In this document: positions 1 to 8,499 of the stretch, in pieces
Numbering within the stretch: the first letter of the stretch is position 1
How the letters are laid out: every line of letters begins with the position of its first letter
From: Aliiglaciecola sp. 3_MG-2023
GTDB taxonomy: Bacteria > Pseudomonadota > Gammaproteobacteria > Enterobacterales > Alteromonadaceae
Assembly: GCF_030548205.1 (NCBI RefSeq)
Contig: NZ_JAUORV010000006.1
Span: 62,001 to 126,000, forward strand
Reading direction: 5' to 3'
Length of the DNA: 64,000 nt
The notes under the pieces: generated by a model
Databases searched by the model: none
Told to the model about the DNA's origin: nothing
The model's input: only the letters and a program-made list of their open reading frames with translations
Program-made: the position numbers and the translations under genes

Positions 1-302
1 CCAGCGTCAGCCATGGCTTCCAAGTCTTTGGTGATACCTTCTTTAGACATATTGGCGTTCATCACGTGATACCATGTCAATGGTTTAGTTTCGTGTGGGG
101 GAGTTTGAAAATTATGCTGTAAAGCGTCAGGATTAAGGCTAGTAAAAATTTCCGCAGCGTTTTTATGTTCAATACTACTTTCACTAGTAGAGTTGTTATT
201 GATAGTCGCTTGGGGCGAAGCAACATCCTCATCAGTGCAACTTAGCAAAAAGCTAAAAGTGAATATAACAACTGAGTATTTTAATTTGCTTCTAAATTTC
301 AT
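1..302 (-). CDS. GH106-type alpha-L-rhamnosidase lipoprotein, N-terminal fragment cut by window edge
   Basis: The reverse complement opens with ATG at 302 and stays open for 100 codons to the window edge. Residues 1-22 form a lipoprotein signal ending in the lipobox LLSC (Cys22), followed by a Ser/Asn-rich linker. From about residue 75 the sequence reads PLTWYHVMNANMSKEGITKD and then LEAMADAG. In the family this matches the conserved W-x-W-x-N/G-x-I/M-x-K-E-G-I-x-x-D-L start of GH106 rhamnosidases, where the segment begins the catalytic barrel. The catalytic residues lie outside the window. The likely role is removal of terminal rhamnose from ulvan oligosaccharides in the periplasm or at the surface, which suits the neighbouring GH78 and lyase genes. 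The family call rests on about 30 residues, so it is good but not certain. Confidence 0.7.
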   Translation of the reverse strand, partial: MKFRSKLKYSVVIFTFSFLLSCTDEDVASPQATINNNSTSESSIEHKNAAEIFTSLNPDALQHNFQTPPHETKPLTWYHVMNANMSKEGITKDLEAMADA

Positions 303-378
303 TAATAGGGTCCATTTGTTTTAAAAACTAGTGCTAGTTAACAAGTGAATTACACACTAAGAAGATGTTTTATTTAAT

Positions 379-1320
379 TTAGGTAATGATGGTGTCAGCC
401 AAGTTAATCCGTTTTGCTATTTTGGCTATGTCAGACGCGGCTTTTAGTTGGTCTTTATCTTTAGGAAAAAACTCCGCACCGATATAGCCTTTGTATCCCA
501 AGTCGCGGAGTTTGGTGAACACTCGGTCATAAGCGACTTCTCCTGTGCCTGGTTGGTTGCGGCCGGGTGAATCAGCGAACTGAACATAGCCTATTTGCTC
601 AAAGCCACTTTCTAAGTGTGTAATTAAGTTGCCATTGCTGCGTTGCATATGAAAAAAGTCCCAATTCAATTTGATGCTTGGCGAATTGATTTCACGACAA
701 ATACTTAGTGCGGGTTCGTTTCCGTAAAGGAAATCTCCTTTATGATTAAAGGGATTGTATGGCTCAATCGTTGCCATCATATTTTCCGCTTCTAAGCGAG
801 GAACGGCGAGTTTTAGAACACGGGTGTAGTTGGCAACCATTTGTTTTATCGATAAGCCTTCAACTAGCTTGTGTCCCGTTAAATTGAAATTGGCGACTTT
901 AAGTGTTTTGCCTGCAGCTATCGCCATTTCTAACCACTGTAGAAATTTTTCTTCGTTTTTCGGGTCTGCCATTGCCGGCGCATTGGGTGAATAAGTCGTT
1001 ATGCGTATGCCTTGTTCTTGTGCACGTTGGGCAATAGATTCTGGGGTTTTTCCTCGCTTTTCTTGATACGGATTCCATATTTCTACCGCTGAAAAACCTA
1101 AGGCTTTTGCCGCATTAATACGATCTAAAAACGGCATTGGCCTGAACCACTGTTCAATATTACAAGAGAAAGAACGTAGCCAGCGTTGTCGTTCTGGCAA
1201 AGGCATGATATCTGTTTGTGATTTTTCAATTATGCTTGGATTGGTATTTGAACATGCCGATAGCCCGCTAGCGGCTATGGCGGCTGCTGTTGAGCGAGCA
1301 ATAAATTGACGTCTATCCAT
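379..1320 (-). CDS. Tat-exported sugar isomerase/epimerase-like TIM-barrel lipoprotein
   Basis: This 313-residue protein starts at the ATG at 1320. The frame stays open upstream, but that part is the end of the preceding GMC gene read in another frame. The N-terminus MDRRQFIARS is a twin-arginine motif, followed by a hydrophobic stretch and LSAC (Cys23), so a Tat lipoprotein is expected. The body resembles the xylose-isomerase-like/AP-endonuclease-2 barrel of sugar phosphate isomerases (PF01261): FSAVEIWNPY and later IEPYNPFNHKGD and GYIGAEFFPK supply acidic and His residues of the type that bind a divalent metal there. The ATG overlaps the TAA of the GMC gene by one base (TAATG), implying translational coupling. 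In known 3-keto-sugar clusters such isomerases accompany GMC oxidases. The substrate here is unknown. Confidence 0.8.
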   Translation of the reverse strand: MDRRQFIARSTAAAIAASGLSACSNTNPSIIEKSQTDIMPLPERQRWLRSFSCNIEQWFRPMPFLDRINAAKALGFSAVEIWNPYQEKRGKTPESIAQRAQEQGIRITTYSPNAPAMADPKNEEKFLQWLEMAIAAGKTLKVANFNLTGHKLVEGLSIKQMVANYTRVLKLAVPRLEAENMMATIEPYNPFNHKGDFLYGNEPALSICREINSPSIKLNWDFFHMQRSNGNLITHLESGFEQIGYVQFADSPGRNQPGTGEVAYDRVFTKLRDLGYKGYIGAEFFPKDKDQLKAASDIAKIAKRINLADTIIT

Positions 1321-3062
1321 TATAGTTTTCCAGTGCGCATTAATTTTGCAGCATAGTCTGCCGCGCGAGCCGTAATCGCCATATAAGTAAGAGAGGGGTT
1401 TTGTGTGGCACAAGACGACATACAAGCGCCATCGGTTACGAACAAGTTTTCTACATCATGGCTTTGCGCCCACTTATTTAAAACTGATGTAGCAGGATTA
1501 CTACCCATACATGCTCCACCCATTTCATGGGTTCGTTTACCGAGCGTAAAGTGTTTTTCCAAATCAGCTTGACTAATTTTTATATTGCTGCAGCCGGCTA
1601 CTTTTAACATCTCTTCGATATCAGCTGCGGCTTGCTTAATCATCTTACGTTCGTTTTCGCCAATTTTGGCATCAATGTGTAATTGGGGAATACCCCATTG
1701 ATCTGTTTTTGTGGGATGTAAGCTGGCCTTGTTGTCAAAATAAGGCAAAGTTTCACCGTACATTAAGGCCTTAAATTGCCATGGTTTAGCTTGTTTGGCG
1801 GCATTCTTAGCTTGTGCACCTATGCCCACAGATTTTGCTGTTGTACCAGAATTAGGGCGTGATCCTGCGGTGGCCTGAAAACCGTAGCCTCGGATAAAAT
1901 CGACATCTTCAGTCTTTTCGTGGCGATAATTAGGAACATAGGTCGCGATGGGACGGCGTCCATAACTATATTTGTCTTCAAGCCCTAAAACGTCGGCTTT
2001 TGCAAATACACCCATAAAGTGGTCCATAATGTAGTGACCTACAGCGCCACTTGAGTTCGCTATGCCATTAGGAAATGTTTTTGATTTAGAGTTAAGCATT
2101 ATTTGCACTGAAGCCAACGCTGATGCACACAAAAACACAACGCGAGCTTTGTAACTGCGTTGCTTTTTAGTTTTCGCATCGATGACTGTGATACCTGACG
2201 CTTTGCCTGTTTGTTCATCGTAATCAACAGTAGAAGCAATGGCATCTGTCACTACGGTTAAATTTCCCGTCTTCTTAGCACTTGGCAAGGTGGCTGACAG
2301 CGAACTAAAATAGGCGCCGAAAGTACACCCTCTCTGGCAATAGGAACGTGCTTGGCATTTTCCGCGTCCCAACCCCGTTTGCAATGCACTGGGTTCTGTC
2401 AGGTTGGCTGAACGTCCAATTATCAAATGACGGTCGCTATAGTGTTCCGCCCATTTTTTCGCTATATGTTTTTCGGCACTACTCATTTCCCAGGGTGTTT
2501 GAAACACACCATCAGGTAAAACATCTAGGCCATCTTTGTTAGCAGACACCCCAATATAAGATTCTACATAGTCATACCAAGGGGCTAAATCTTCGTAACC
2601 AATCGGCCAAGCTACGCCATGACCATCTTTGGCGTTAGCTGCAAAATCTTTTGCTCCCCAACGCAAAACTTGTCGGCCCCACGTTATTGAGCGACCGCCC
2701 AACTGGTAGCCGCGAGTCCACATAAATGGGCGTTCTTTAGGGTGGGAGTAAGGAAACTCTTTGTCATCAACAAAAAATTGAATGCTGTCTGATTTAAGTA
2801 CCCCTTTTTTCGCTCTCAGTTGTGAGTAACGACCTTGCTCTGTAAGTTCTTCTGGTGCCAATCCCATGTTATCTAGTTGCCACGGGGCTTTCATATCATT
2901 GTACTCTGAACTAGGGTGATCTAAATGTCGGCCACGTTCAATTACTAAGGTTTTATACCCTTTTTCACAGAACTCTTTTGCGGCCCAGCCACCAGTGATC
3001 CCCGAACCGACAACGATGACATCATATTCATCATTAGTCTTTGTTTGGTTATATTGATTCAT
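1320..3062 (-). CDS. GMC-family FAD-dependent oxidoreductase (sugar dehydrogenase large subunit)
   Basis: The 580-residue protein has an N-terminal FAD-binding Rossmann motif, VIVVGSGITGG, at residues 15-25, with an acidic strand end (LVIERGRHL) further on. The C-terminal GMC substrate domain ends with VTDGACMSSCATQNPSLT and the TYMAITARAAD helix typical of the family. It lacks its own signal peptide. The upstream gene encodes a Gluconate_2-dh3 subunit with a Tat signal and overlaps it by ATGA (3059-3062), so the two probably fold together and leave by hitchhiking on Tat. Relatives oxidise sugars such as glucose, fructose or glycosides at C2 or C3. Rhamnose or an ulvan oligosaccharide is a plausible substrate here, but nothing in the sequence proves it. 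No cytochrome subunit gene lies in the window. Confidence 0.88.
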   Translation of the reverse strand: MNQYNQTKTNDEYDVIVVGSGITGGWAAKEFCEKGYKTLVIERGRHLDHPSSEYNDMKAPWQLDNMGLAPEELTEQGRYSQLRAKKGVLKSDSIQFFVDDKEFPYSHPKERPFMWTRGYQLGGRSITWGRQVLRWGAKDFAANAKDGHGVAWPIGYEDLAPWYDYVESYIGVSANKDGLDVLPDGVFQTPWEMSSAEKHIAKKWAEHYSDRHLIIGRSANLTEPSALQTGLGRGKCQARSYCQRGCTFGAYFSSLSATLPSAKKTGNLTVVTDAIASTVDYDEQTGKASGITVIDAKTKKQRSYKARVVFLCASALASVQIMLNSKSKTFPNGIANSSGAVGHYIMDHFMGVFAKADVLGLEDKYSYGRRPIATYVPNYRHEKTEDVDFIRGYGFQATAGSRPNSGTTAKSVGIGAQAKNAAKQAKPWQFKALMYGETLPYFDNKASLHPTKTDQWGIPQLHIDAKIGENERKMIKQAAADIEEMLKVAGCSNIKISQADLEKHFTLGKRTHEMGGACMGSNPATSVLNKWAQSHDVENLFVTDGACMSSCATQNPSLTYMAITARAADYAAKLMRTGKL

Positions 3063-3628
3063 AAATAACCTCTTTTTTGAATTGCAGTTAACTCATTTTT
3101 CGTGATGTCTCCCCGATATCCACCGGGGATTAATACAAAATCAGGATTAGTGAGTTCTGAGGTGTAATACACGTGAAAAATCATTTCTTTTAATTTTCGG
3201 TAACTTTTCGACAACGCCGTGTTTTGCTTGTCAAAAGCGGTTTTGTCTAATTCCACTATTAACTTTTGTCGGATAGATAAGGCTAGGTGACTATAGGTTT
3301 GTTGATACGTAGCTTGAGCAATACTGTCGAGTTGACTGATAATGTAGCGGTATTGTTGTTTGGTTTTTTCGCCCGCCCATGTGACCATCAAGCCATCAAG
3401 CACCGAACTTACATTGACATCGGTGGCCCCGGGGGTATCTGTTTTCGGTATCATAATCTCAGCAATGTCAGTTAAAATAGTCAGTTCTTTAGCATTAAAA
3501 AATTGGCCATTGTCTACAATCTTGTGAATTTGGTTCTTGCTGCTGAAAATACTCGCCAATAGCGGCGCTGATACTATATAAGCGGTCGCCCCGATAAATA
3601 CTCTTCGGCTTATTTTTATTTCATGCAT
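3059..3628 (-). CDS. Gluconate 2-dehydrogenase subunit 3 family protein (Tat signal, GMC partner)
   Basis: This 189-residue protein starts ISRRVFIGATAY, a clear twin-arginine signal at residues 6-17, followed by a hydrophobic segment. The rest is mostly helical. It contains the hallmark FFNAKELTILTDIAEIMIPK and DTPGA of the Gluconate_2-dh3 family (PF13618) and ends in a YRGDITKNE region. The family forms the small subunit of membrane-bound or periplasmic GMC sugar dehydrogenases and carries the export signal for the FAD subunit. It is the first gene of a three-gene operon (this gene, GMC, isomerase) with overlapping ends throughout. The divergent sulfatase operon starts about 200 bp away, so the two operons share a promoter region. 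Confidence 0.85.
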   Translation of the reverse strand: MHEIKISRRVFIGATAYIVSAPLLASIFSSKNQIHKIVDNGQFFNAKELTILTDIAEIMIPKTDTPGATDVNVSSVLDGLMVTWAGEKTKQQYRYIISQLDSIAQATYQQTYSHLALSIRQKLIVELDKTAFDKQNTALSKSYRKLKEMIFHVYYTSELTNPDFVLIPGGYRGDITKNELTAIQKRGYL

Positions 3629-3769
3629 AGTACTTCTCCAGAATAGTCAAACTAAAAACATCATCCAATTAATTGCATTTTTAATTACCGCCTAGAAAGC
3701 AGATAGAAAATAAAATTAGTGTATTTTTTATTTGCATATTGATTATAATAAAGTGAAAATGACGTAAAG

Positions 3770-3785
3770 TGATTGTAAATGAATT
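3770..3785 (+). promoter_or_regulatory. Candidate operator/promoter element TGATTGTAAATGAATT
   Basis: TGATTGTAAATGAATT here differs at one base from TGATTGTAATTGAATT at 44753-44768. Both copies begin exactly 64 nt before the ATG of a plus-strand polysaccharide-degradation gene (3834 and 44817), while the sequences after them are unrelated. A reverse-oriented near copy (TCATTTACAATCG) lies at 58285-58297 before the TRAP operon. The regulator is unknown. Confidence 0.35.
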
Positions 3786-3833
3786 AATTTGGGGTGTCAT
3801 CGTTTGTGCTTTATTTTATTGTAAAGGGTGTTT

Positions 3834-5585
3834 ATGTTTTTTAAGATTTTGAAGACTTTCTCGCTATTGGTCATAAGCTTTCAGACCATGATCGTCTGCG
3901 ATACTGTCGTAGCAGCAACACATAATTCTAAGCAAACACAACAACCCAACATTTTGTGGTTGGTATTAGAAGATATGAGCCCGATATTGCCTGCTTACGG
4001 TGATAACACCATCAGCACCCCAAACATTAGTTGGCTTGCGAACGAAGGGGTTAAATATACTAATGTTTATTCGACCTCAGGGGTCTGTGCTCCAAGTCGC
4101 GCTGGATTAGCCTTGGGGATGTATCCTTCGGCTGTCGGCGCAAATCATATGCGAACTACTTCTCATACCAATGTTACTGGCTTGCCTAAATATGCTGCTG
4201 TGCCACCGCCTGAAGCTAAAATGCTCAGTCAATATATGCGTGAATTAGGTTATTACACGACCAACAATTACAAAACCGACTATCAGTTTGAAGCACCAAA
4301 AAATGCGTGGGATGAAAGTGGTATTTATGCCCACTGGCGAAATCGTCCCACTGATAAACCTTTTTTTGCGGTAGTCAATTTTACCACTACCCACGAATCA
4401 GGCTTGTTCGAGCCTTATGGTATTCGGGAAATTGAATCAAGACATTATTTTGCTGACGATGCGGCACGTATTGCTAAGTTGTCAACAAATCCAAATCATA
4501 AAACAGCCCATGGGGATACGCCAATTCATGTGCCAAAAGACTTAGACTTTCCTATTCCTCCGTATCTGCCTGACACACCGGTAGTGCGACGAGATTTATG
4601 GAAGATGTATAACAATCTGGCAGAAACCGATCGTCAGATAGGAGCGGTTCTGGAGCAATTAAAGCAAGATGGTTTGTTAGATAGCACCATCATATTTTTC
4701 TATTCAGATCATGGGGGGCCCTTACCTCGACAAAAACGTTTGGTTTACGACAGTGGTTTGAAAGTACCCCTTATCATTCGCTTTCCTGATGGCCAACGAG
4801 CTGGGGAGGTAGATGATCGGTTGGTGAGTTTTGTTGACTTTGCACCCGCAACGATGAAGTTAGCCGGTATGGATACACCACGTCATATGCATGGCCAAGA
4901 CTTTATTCAAAATGGCTTAAAAGAGCGAGAATATATCCATGCTGCCGCAGACCGATTTGATGAGTTTACTGACGTGATTAGAGCGGTTAAGAACAAACGG
5001 TTTAAGTATATTCGAAATTATCGTCCTGAACAGGGGTACTATTTACCGGTTACCTACCGAGAAAAGATACCCACTATGCAAGCGTTGTTGAGACTGCGTA
5101 ACGCAGAAAAATTAACCCCCTATCAAGCACAGTGGTTTAGGCAATCTAAACAACCAGATGAGCTATTTGATACGCTCAATGATCCCCATGAATTACATAA
5201 CTTAGCCAATGACCCTGCGTATGCCAAGGAATTAAAAACCTTGAGTAAAGAAATGGATAGGTGGTTGGCCGAAGTGGATGATAGACCAACGCTGCCCGAA
5301 AACGAACTTATTACTAAACTTTGGCAAGGTAGTAAAACGCAGCCTAAAACAGCGGATCCTGAGGTTAAAATTCGTGACGATAAAGTCTATCTGTCAAGTC
5401 GCACCCAAGGAGCCTCTATAAGTTACAAACTTATCTCGAATAACTACGAACCCGTGGCGTGGGAACAATATTTAGGTCCTTTTGATGTGTCTAAAGACAC
5501 CCAGATTCAGGTAGTTGCGCAAAGAATTGGCTACCGAGAAAGTGAAATACAAAATTTAGTACTGCTAAATACCACAGGCCAATAG
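3834..5585 (+). CDS. S1-family sulfatase (S1_8, SGSH-like) with C-terminal CHB_HEX_C-like domain
   Basis: The ATG at 3834 is preceded by AAAGGG at 3823-3828 with 5-nt spacing. A GTG at 3828 lies inside that ribosome site and is less likely. The protein is 583 residues with a signal peptide of about 28. ILWLVLEDM supplies the first metal-binding acids. Cys85 in GVCAPSRAG is the Cys converted to formylglycine, and FFYSDHGGP is the distal metal motif. PPYLPDTPVVRRDL and the MYNNLAETD helix resemble sulfamidase (SGSH), the S1_8 branch. The last 70 or so residues look like the chitobiase C-terminal Ig-like module often added to bacterial sulfatases. It probably removes sulfate from ulvan oligosaccharides in the periplasm. 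It leads an operon continuing with GH78, another sulfatase and PL25. Confidence 0.88.
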   Translation: MFFKILKTFSLLVISFQTMIVCDTVVAATHNSKQTQQPNILWLVLEDMSPILPAYGDNTISTPNISWLANEGVKYTNVYSTSGVCAPSRAGLALGMYPSAVGANHMRTTSHTNVTGLPKYAAVPPPEAKMLSQYMRELGYYTTNNYKTDYQFEAPKNAWDESGIYAHWRNRPTDKPFFAVVNFTTTHESGLFEPYGIREIESRHYFADDAARIAKLSTNPNHKTAHGDTPIHVPKDLDFPIPPYLPDTPVVRRDLWKMYNNLAETDRQIGAVLEQLKQDGLLDSTIIFFYSDHGGPLPRQKRLVYDSGLKVPLIIRFPDGQRAGEVDDRLVSFVDFAPATMKLAGMDTPRHMHGQDFIQNGLKEREYIHAAADRFDEFTDVIRAVKNKRFKYIRNYRPEQGYYLPVTYREKIPTMQALLRLRNAEKLTPYQAQWFRQSKQPDELFDTLNDPHELHNLANDPAYAKELKTLSKEMDRWLAEVDDRPTLPENELITKLWQGSKTQPKTADPEVKIRDDKVYLSSRTQGASISYKLISNNYEPVAWEQYLGPFDVSKDTQIQVVAQRIGYRESEIQNLVLLNTTGQ

Positions 5586-5634
5586 TGACCGGGTTTTATT
5601 TAGTTCATCATTTTTTACCTTTTACGGAGTATGT

Positions 5635-8439
5635 ATGTCATTTTGGCGAAATGCACAGTGTAAACAAGTGACATTAAGTGTCATCTGTATTTTAACTTTA
5701 CTTGTAGGTTGTGAAGCAGATAAAAGCGGATCTCTTGTTAACCCAAGTAAAACAAATACGGATGAGTTGGCCGCGCCTATAGCTCTTAAAGTCGGTGAGG
5801 GTTTTGAAAATCCCATAGGTTATTACGAAGCGCAGCCCAGATTTTCCTGGGAAATAGCACAAGACGCAAACACTAAATTTCAAACTGCTTATCAAATCCA
5901 AGTGACTTCGTCAAAAGCAGATTTTGCTGCTACTGACCCATTGTGGGATAGCAAAAAAGTAACATCGGACCAAACCTCATGGGTTAAATATTCGGGTAAA
6001 CCTTTGTCGTCTCGTCAAACGCTTATGTGGCGAGTACGAATTTGGGATGAGCAAGATAAAGCGTCTACGTGGAGCAAGCCTCAATCCGTAGAACTAGGCC
6101 TATTAGATAATCAAGAGTGGCAGGCTAAATGGATTGGCCACCCTGATACCGACTTAACTAAAAATCCTTCTCAAGGGACATTAGCAACACCTCAGTACTT
6201 ACGCAAAGAATTTGAAATAAAAGGCAACATTAAAAAGGCAAGGTTATATATTACGTCTAAGGGTTTGTTTAAGCCTTATATCAACGGTACTGAAGTTTCA
6301 TCAGAAGATGTAATGACGCCTGGATGGACGCCCTATGCAAAGCGCATTGAGTCTTTGACTTATGACGTTACCAACAGCCTTGTAGAGGGCAATAATACTA
6401 TTGCGGCGAGCATTGCAGGCGGTTGGTATGCTGGCCGCGTATATAAATTTAAAGATAGAGATCACAAATTACCAGCCCGTTTGTTGGCCCAGTTAGAAAT
6501 CACCTATGAGGATGGAACTCGTCAAACAATAGCCACTGATGATACCTGGTCGGCCTCGCTAATGGGCCCCATTCGTTTTGCCAGTATTTACGACGGTGAA
6601 CGATATGAGCAAAGCTTGGAAATGCCGGGTTGGACAAATATTGGGTTCGAGCAAGATGGTTGGCATTCTGCAATCTCAGAGACTCTCAACGATAACCTGT
6701 TGATTGCACCGAAGCGACATGCACCTATCCGCATTACCGAACAAATGCCTGTAAAAGATATCGTAAGTGTCAAAGACGGTGCGGTGATATTTGATTTTGG
6801 CCAAAATATGGTTGGTGTGCCGAGGTTGAATATACCTGTTGTGGCTGGCCAAGAAGTTAAAGTTAGGTACGCTGAAGCTCTGCATAAGGGGGATTTTTAC
6901 ACCGACAATTATCGCAGTGCGGAATCAACTAATTACTACTTGCCCAATGAGACAGGCGTAATTGAGTATCAGCCTACATTTACCTATCACGGCTATCGCT
7001 ATATAGAAGTGTCTGGATTTGATGCGCAGAAAACGCCCAATAAAGGTTGGGCAACCGCAATGATTCAACATTCTGATGTGGATATTCACGCTAATTTCAA
7101 AAGTTCTCACCCTAAATTAAATCAACTGTCTGAAAATATTGTGTGGGGAATGAGAAGCAACTTTTTCGATATACCATTAGATTGCCCGCAACGGGATGAG
7201 CGTCTAGGTTGGACGGGTGACGCCCAAGTATTTGTTACTCCTTCTATGTATATGGCCGATGTATATGGATTTTGGTCTGCTTGGCTTCAAAGTATTCGAG
7301 AAGAGCAGGGCGCAGATGGAAAAATACCTTTATATATTCCCTTTGTAGAATGGATCAATTTTGCGTCTTCAGGTTGGGGCGACGCAGTAACGATTATTCC
7401 ATGGGAACTTTATATGGTGACAGGGGATGAAACTATATTATCTGATAATTTTGAGATGATGAAAGGGTGGGTGAATTATCATCAAAAGAAAAGTGAAAAT
7501 TTAATTTCAAACATGACAACCTTCGGTGATTGGTTACAACCGTATCCTGAAATTTTGCAAGAAGGTGACAATGGTAATCGAGGCAACACTGATTTTAGTT
7601 TAATCGGCACTGCGTATTTTGCCCGTTCAGTAGAGTTAACGTTAAAAACTGCTGAAGCGCTCAACAAAATAGAAGATGTACAGGCACTGACTGAATTACA
7701 CGGCAAAATTAAAGATGCATTTATGCATAAATTTTTCGACGAACAGCTAAACCTTAAACAAGAAAATGCGATTCCAACACAAACTACTTATTTATTAGGT
7801 TTGGCCTATGATTTGTTTCCAGTTGAAAAGCGCGATATTGCTGTTGAAAAGCTAATAGAACTGATTCGTGACGCTGACTCTCATTTGCGCACAGGCTTCT
7901 TGGGAACCCCTTTATTAACCCAGGTGTTACAAGAAGCGGGTCGTAGTGATGTGATTTACGAACTATTATTTAAAGAAACTTATCCCTCTTGGTTTTATTC
8001 AATTAATAACGGCGCAACTACCACCTGGGAGCGCTGGAATTCTTACTCAATAGAAGATGGTTTTAATCCACAAGGGATGAACTCTTTGAACCACTACGCT
8101 TATGGCACTGTGTCGCGCTGGTTTTATGAAGGGATTTTAGGTATCACGCCAGCCACTCCTGGCTTTAAACATATTCGTATTGCCCCTCAATTTGACAGCA
8201 AATTATCCCATGCTGAAGGCAGTTATATCACTCCGCAAGGGGAAGTTAAGGTGGATTGGACGGTAAAAAATGACCAATTACACTTAAACGTTGTTGTGCC
8301 GAAAAATTCCACTGCAGAAATTGTCTTACCGCAAGTTGATGGTAAAACCTTGAAACTAAATGGCAAACACACCCCAGCGAATAAGTTCACGGATTTAGCT
8401 CCCGGACACTACCAAATTAAGGCACGCATCGGGTTGTAG
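5635..8439 (+). CDS. GH78 alpha-L-rhamnosidase lipoprotein
   Basis: This 934-residue protein starts at 5635; GGAG at 5626-5629 gives good spacing. The lipobox LVGC lies near residue 26. The order of domains is Ig-like N-terminal domain, beta-jelly-roll with GWYAGRVY, a further beta domain, the (alpha/alpha)6 barrel and a C-terminal beta domain. The GH78 acid motif DCPQRDERLGWTGDA is at 516-530 with its catalytic Glu522, and ATTTWERWNSYS carries the Glu expected to activate water. Length and layout match full-size family members. The role is cleavage of alpha-L-rhamnosyl bonds in ulvan fragments after desulfation. It lies 49 nt after the sulfatase and 60 nt before the next one, which suggests co-transcription. 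It is clearly diverged from the two GH78 copies at 29274-34993. Confidence 0.93.
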   Translation: MSFWRNAQCKQVTLSVICILTLLVGCEADKSGSLVNPSKTNTDELAAPIALKVGEGFENPIGYYEAQPRFSWEIAQDANTKFQTAYQIQVTSSKADFAATDPLWDSKKVTSDQTSWVKYSGKPLSSRQTLMWRVRIWDEQDKASTWSKPQSVELGLLDNQEWQAKWIGHPDTDLTKNPSQGTLATPQYLRKEFEIKGNIKKARLYITSKGLFKPYINGTEVSSEDVMTPGWTPYAKRIESLTYDVTNSLVEGNNTIAASIAGGWYAGRVYKFKDRDHKLPARLLAQLEITYEDGTRQTIATDDTWSASLMGPIRFASIYDGERYEQSLEMPGWTNIGFEQDGWHSAISETLNDNLLIAPKRHAPIRITEQMPVKDIVSVKDGAVIFDFGQNMVGVPRLNIPVVAGQEVKVRYAEALHKGDFYTDNYRSAESTNYYLPNETGVIEYQPTFTYHGYRYIEVSGFDAQKTPNKGWATAMIQHSDVDIHANFKSSHPKLNQLSENIVWGMRSNFFDIPLDCPQRDERLGWTGDAQVFVTPSMYMADVYGFWSAWLQSIREEQGADGKIPLYIPFVEWINFASSGWGDAVTIIPWELYMVTGDETILSDNFEMMKGWVNYHQKKSENLISNMTTFGDWLQPYPEILQEGDNGNRGNTDFSLIGTAYFARSVELTLKTAEALNKIEDVQALTELHGKIKDAFMHKFFDEQLNLKQENAIPTQTTYLLGLAYDLFPVEKRDIAVEKLIELIRDADSHLRTGFLGTPLLTQVLQEAGRSDVIYELLFKETYPSWFYSINNGATTTWERWNSYSIEDGFNPQGMNSLNHYAYGTVSRWFYEGILGITPATPGFKHIRIAPQFDSKLSHAEGSYITPQGEVKVDWTVKNDQLHLNVVVPKNSTAEIVLPQVDGKTLKLNGKHTPANKFTDLAPGHYQIKARIGL

Positions 8440-8499
8440 TTCTCCTTTTGAAATGAATAGGGAATAACGGCAAATGAGCATAATAGATGAGAGAAACAG

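Noticed and set aside
1321-1425. Longer N-terminus for the isomerase-like protein
   Set aside because: The extension is the end of the GMC gene read in another frame and would remove the clear Tat signal from the N-terminus.
3828-3836. GTG at 3828 as sulfatase start
   Set aside because: It lies inside the AAAGGG ribosome site; the ATG at 3834 has proper spacing.
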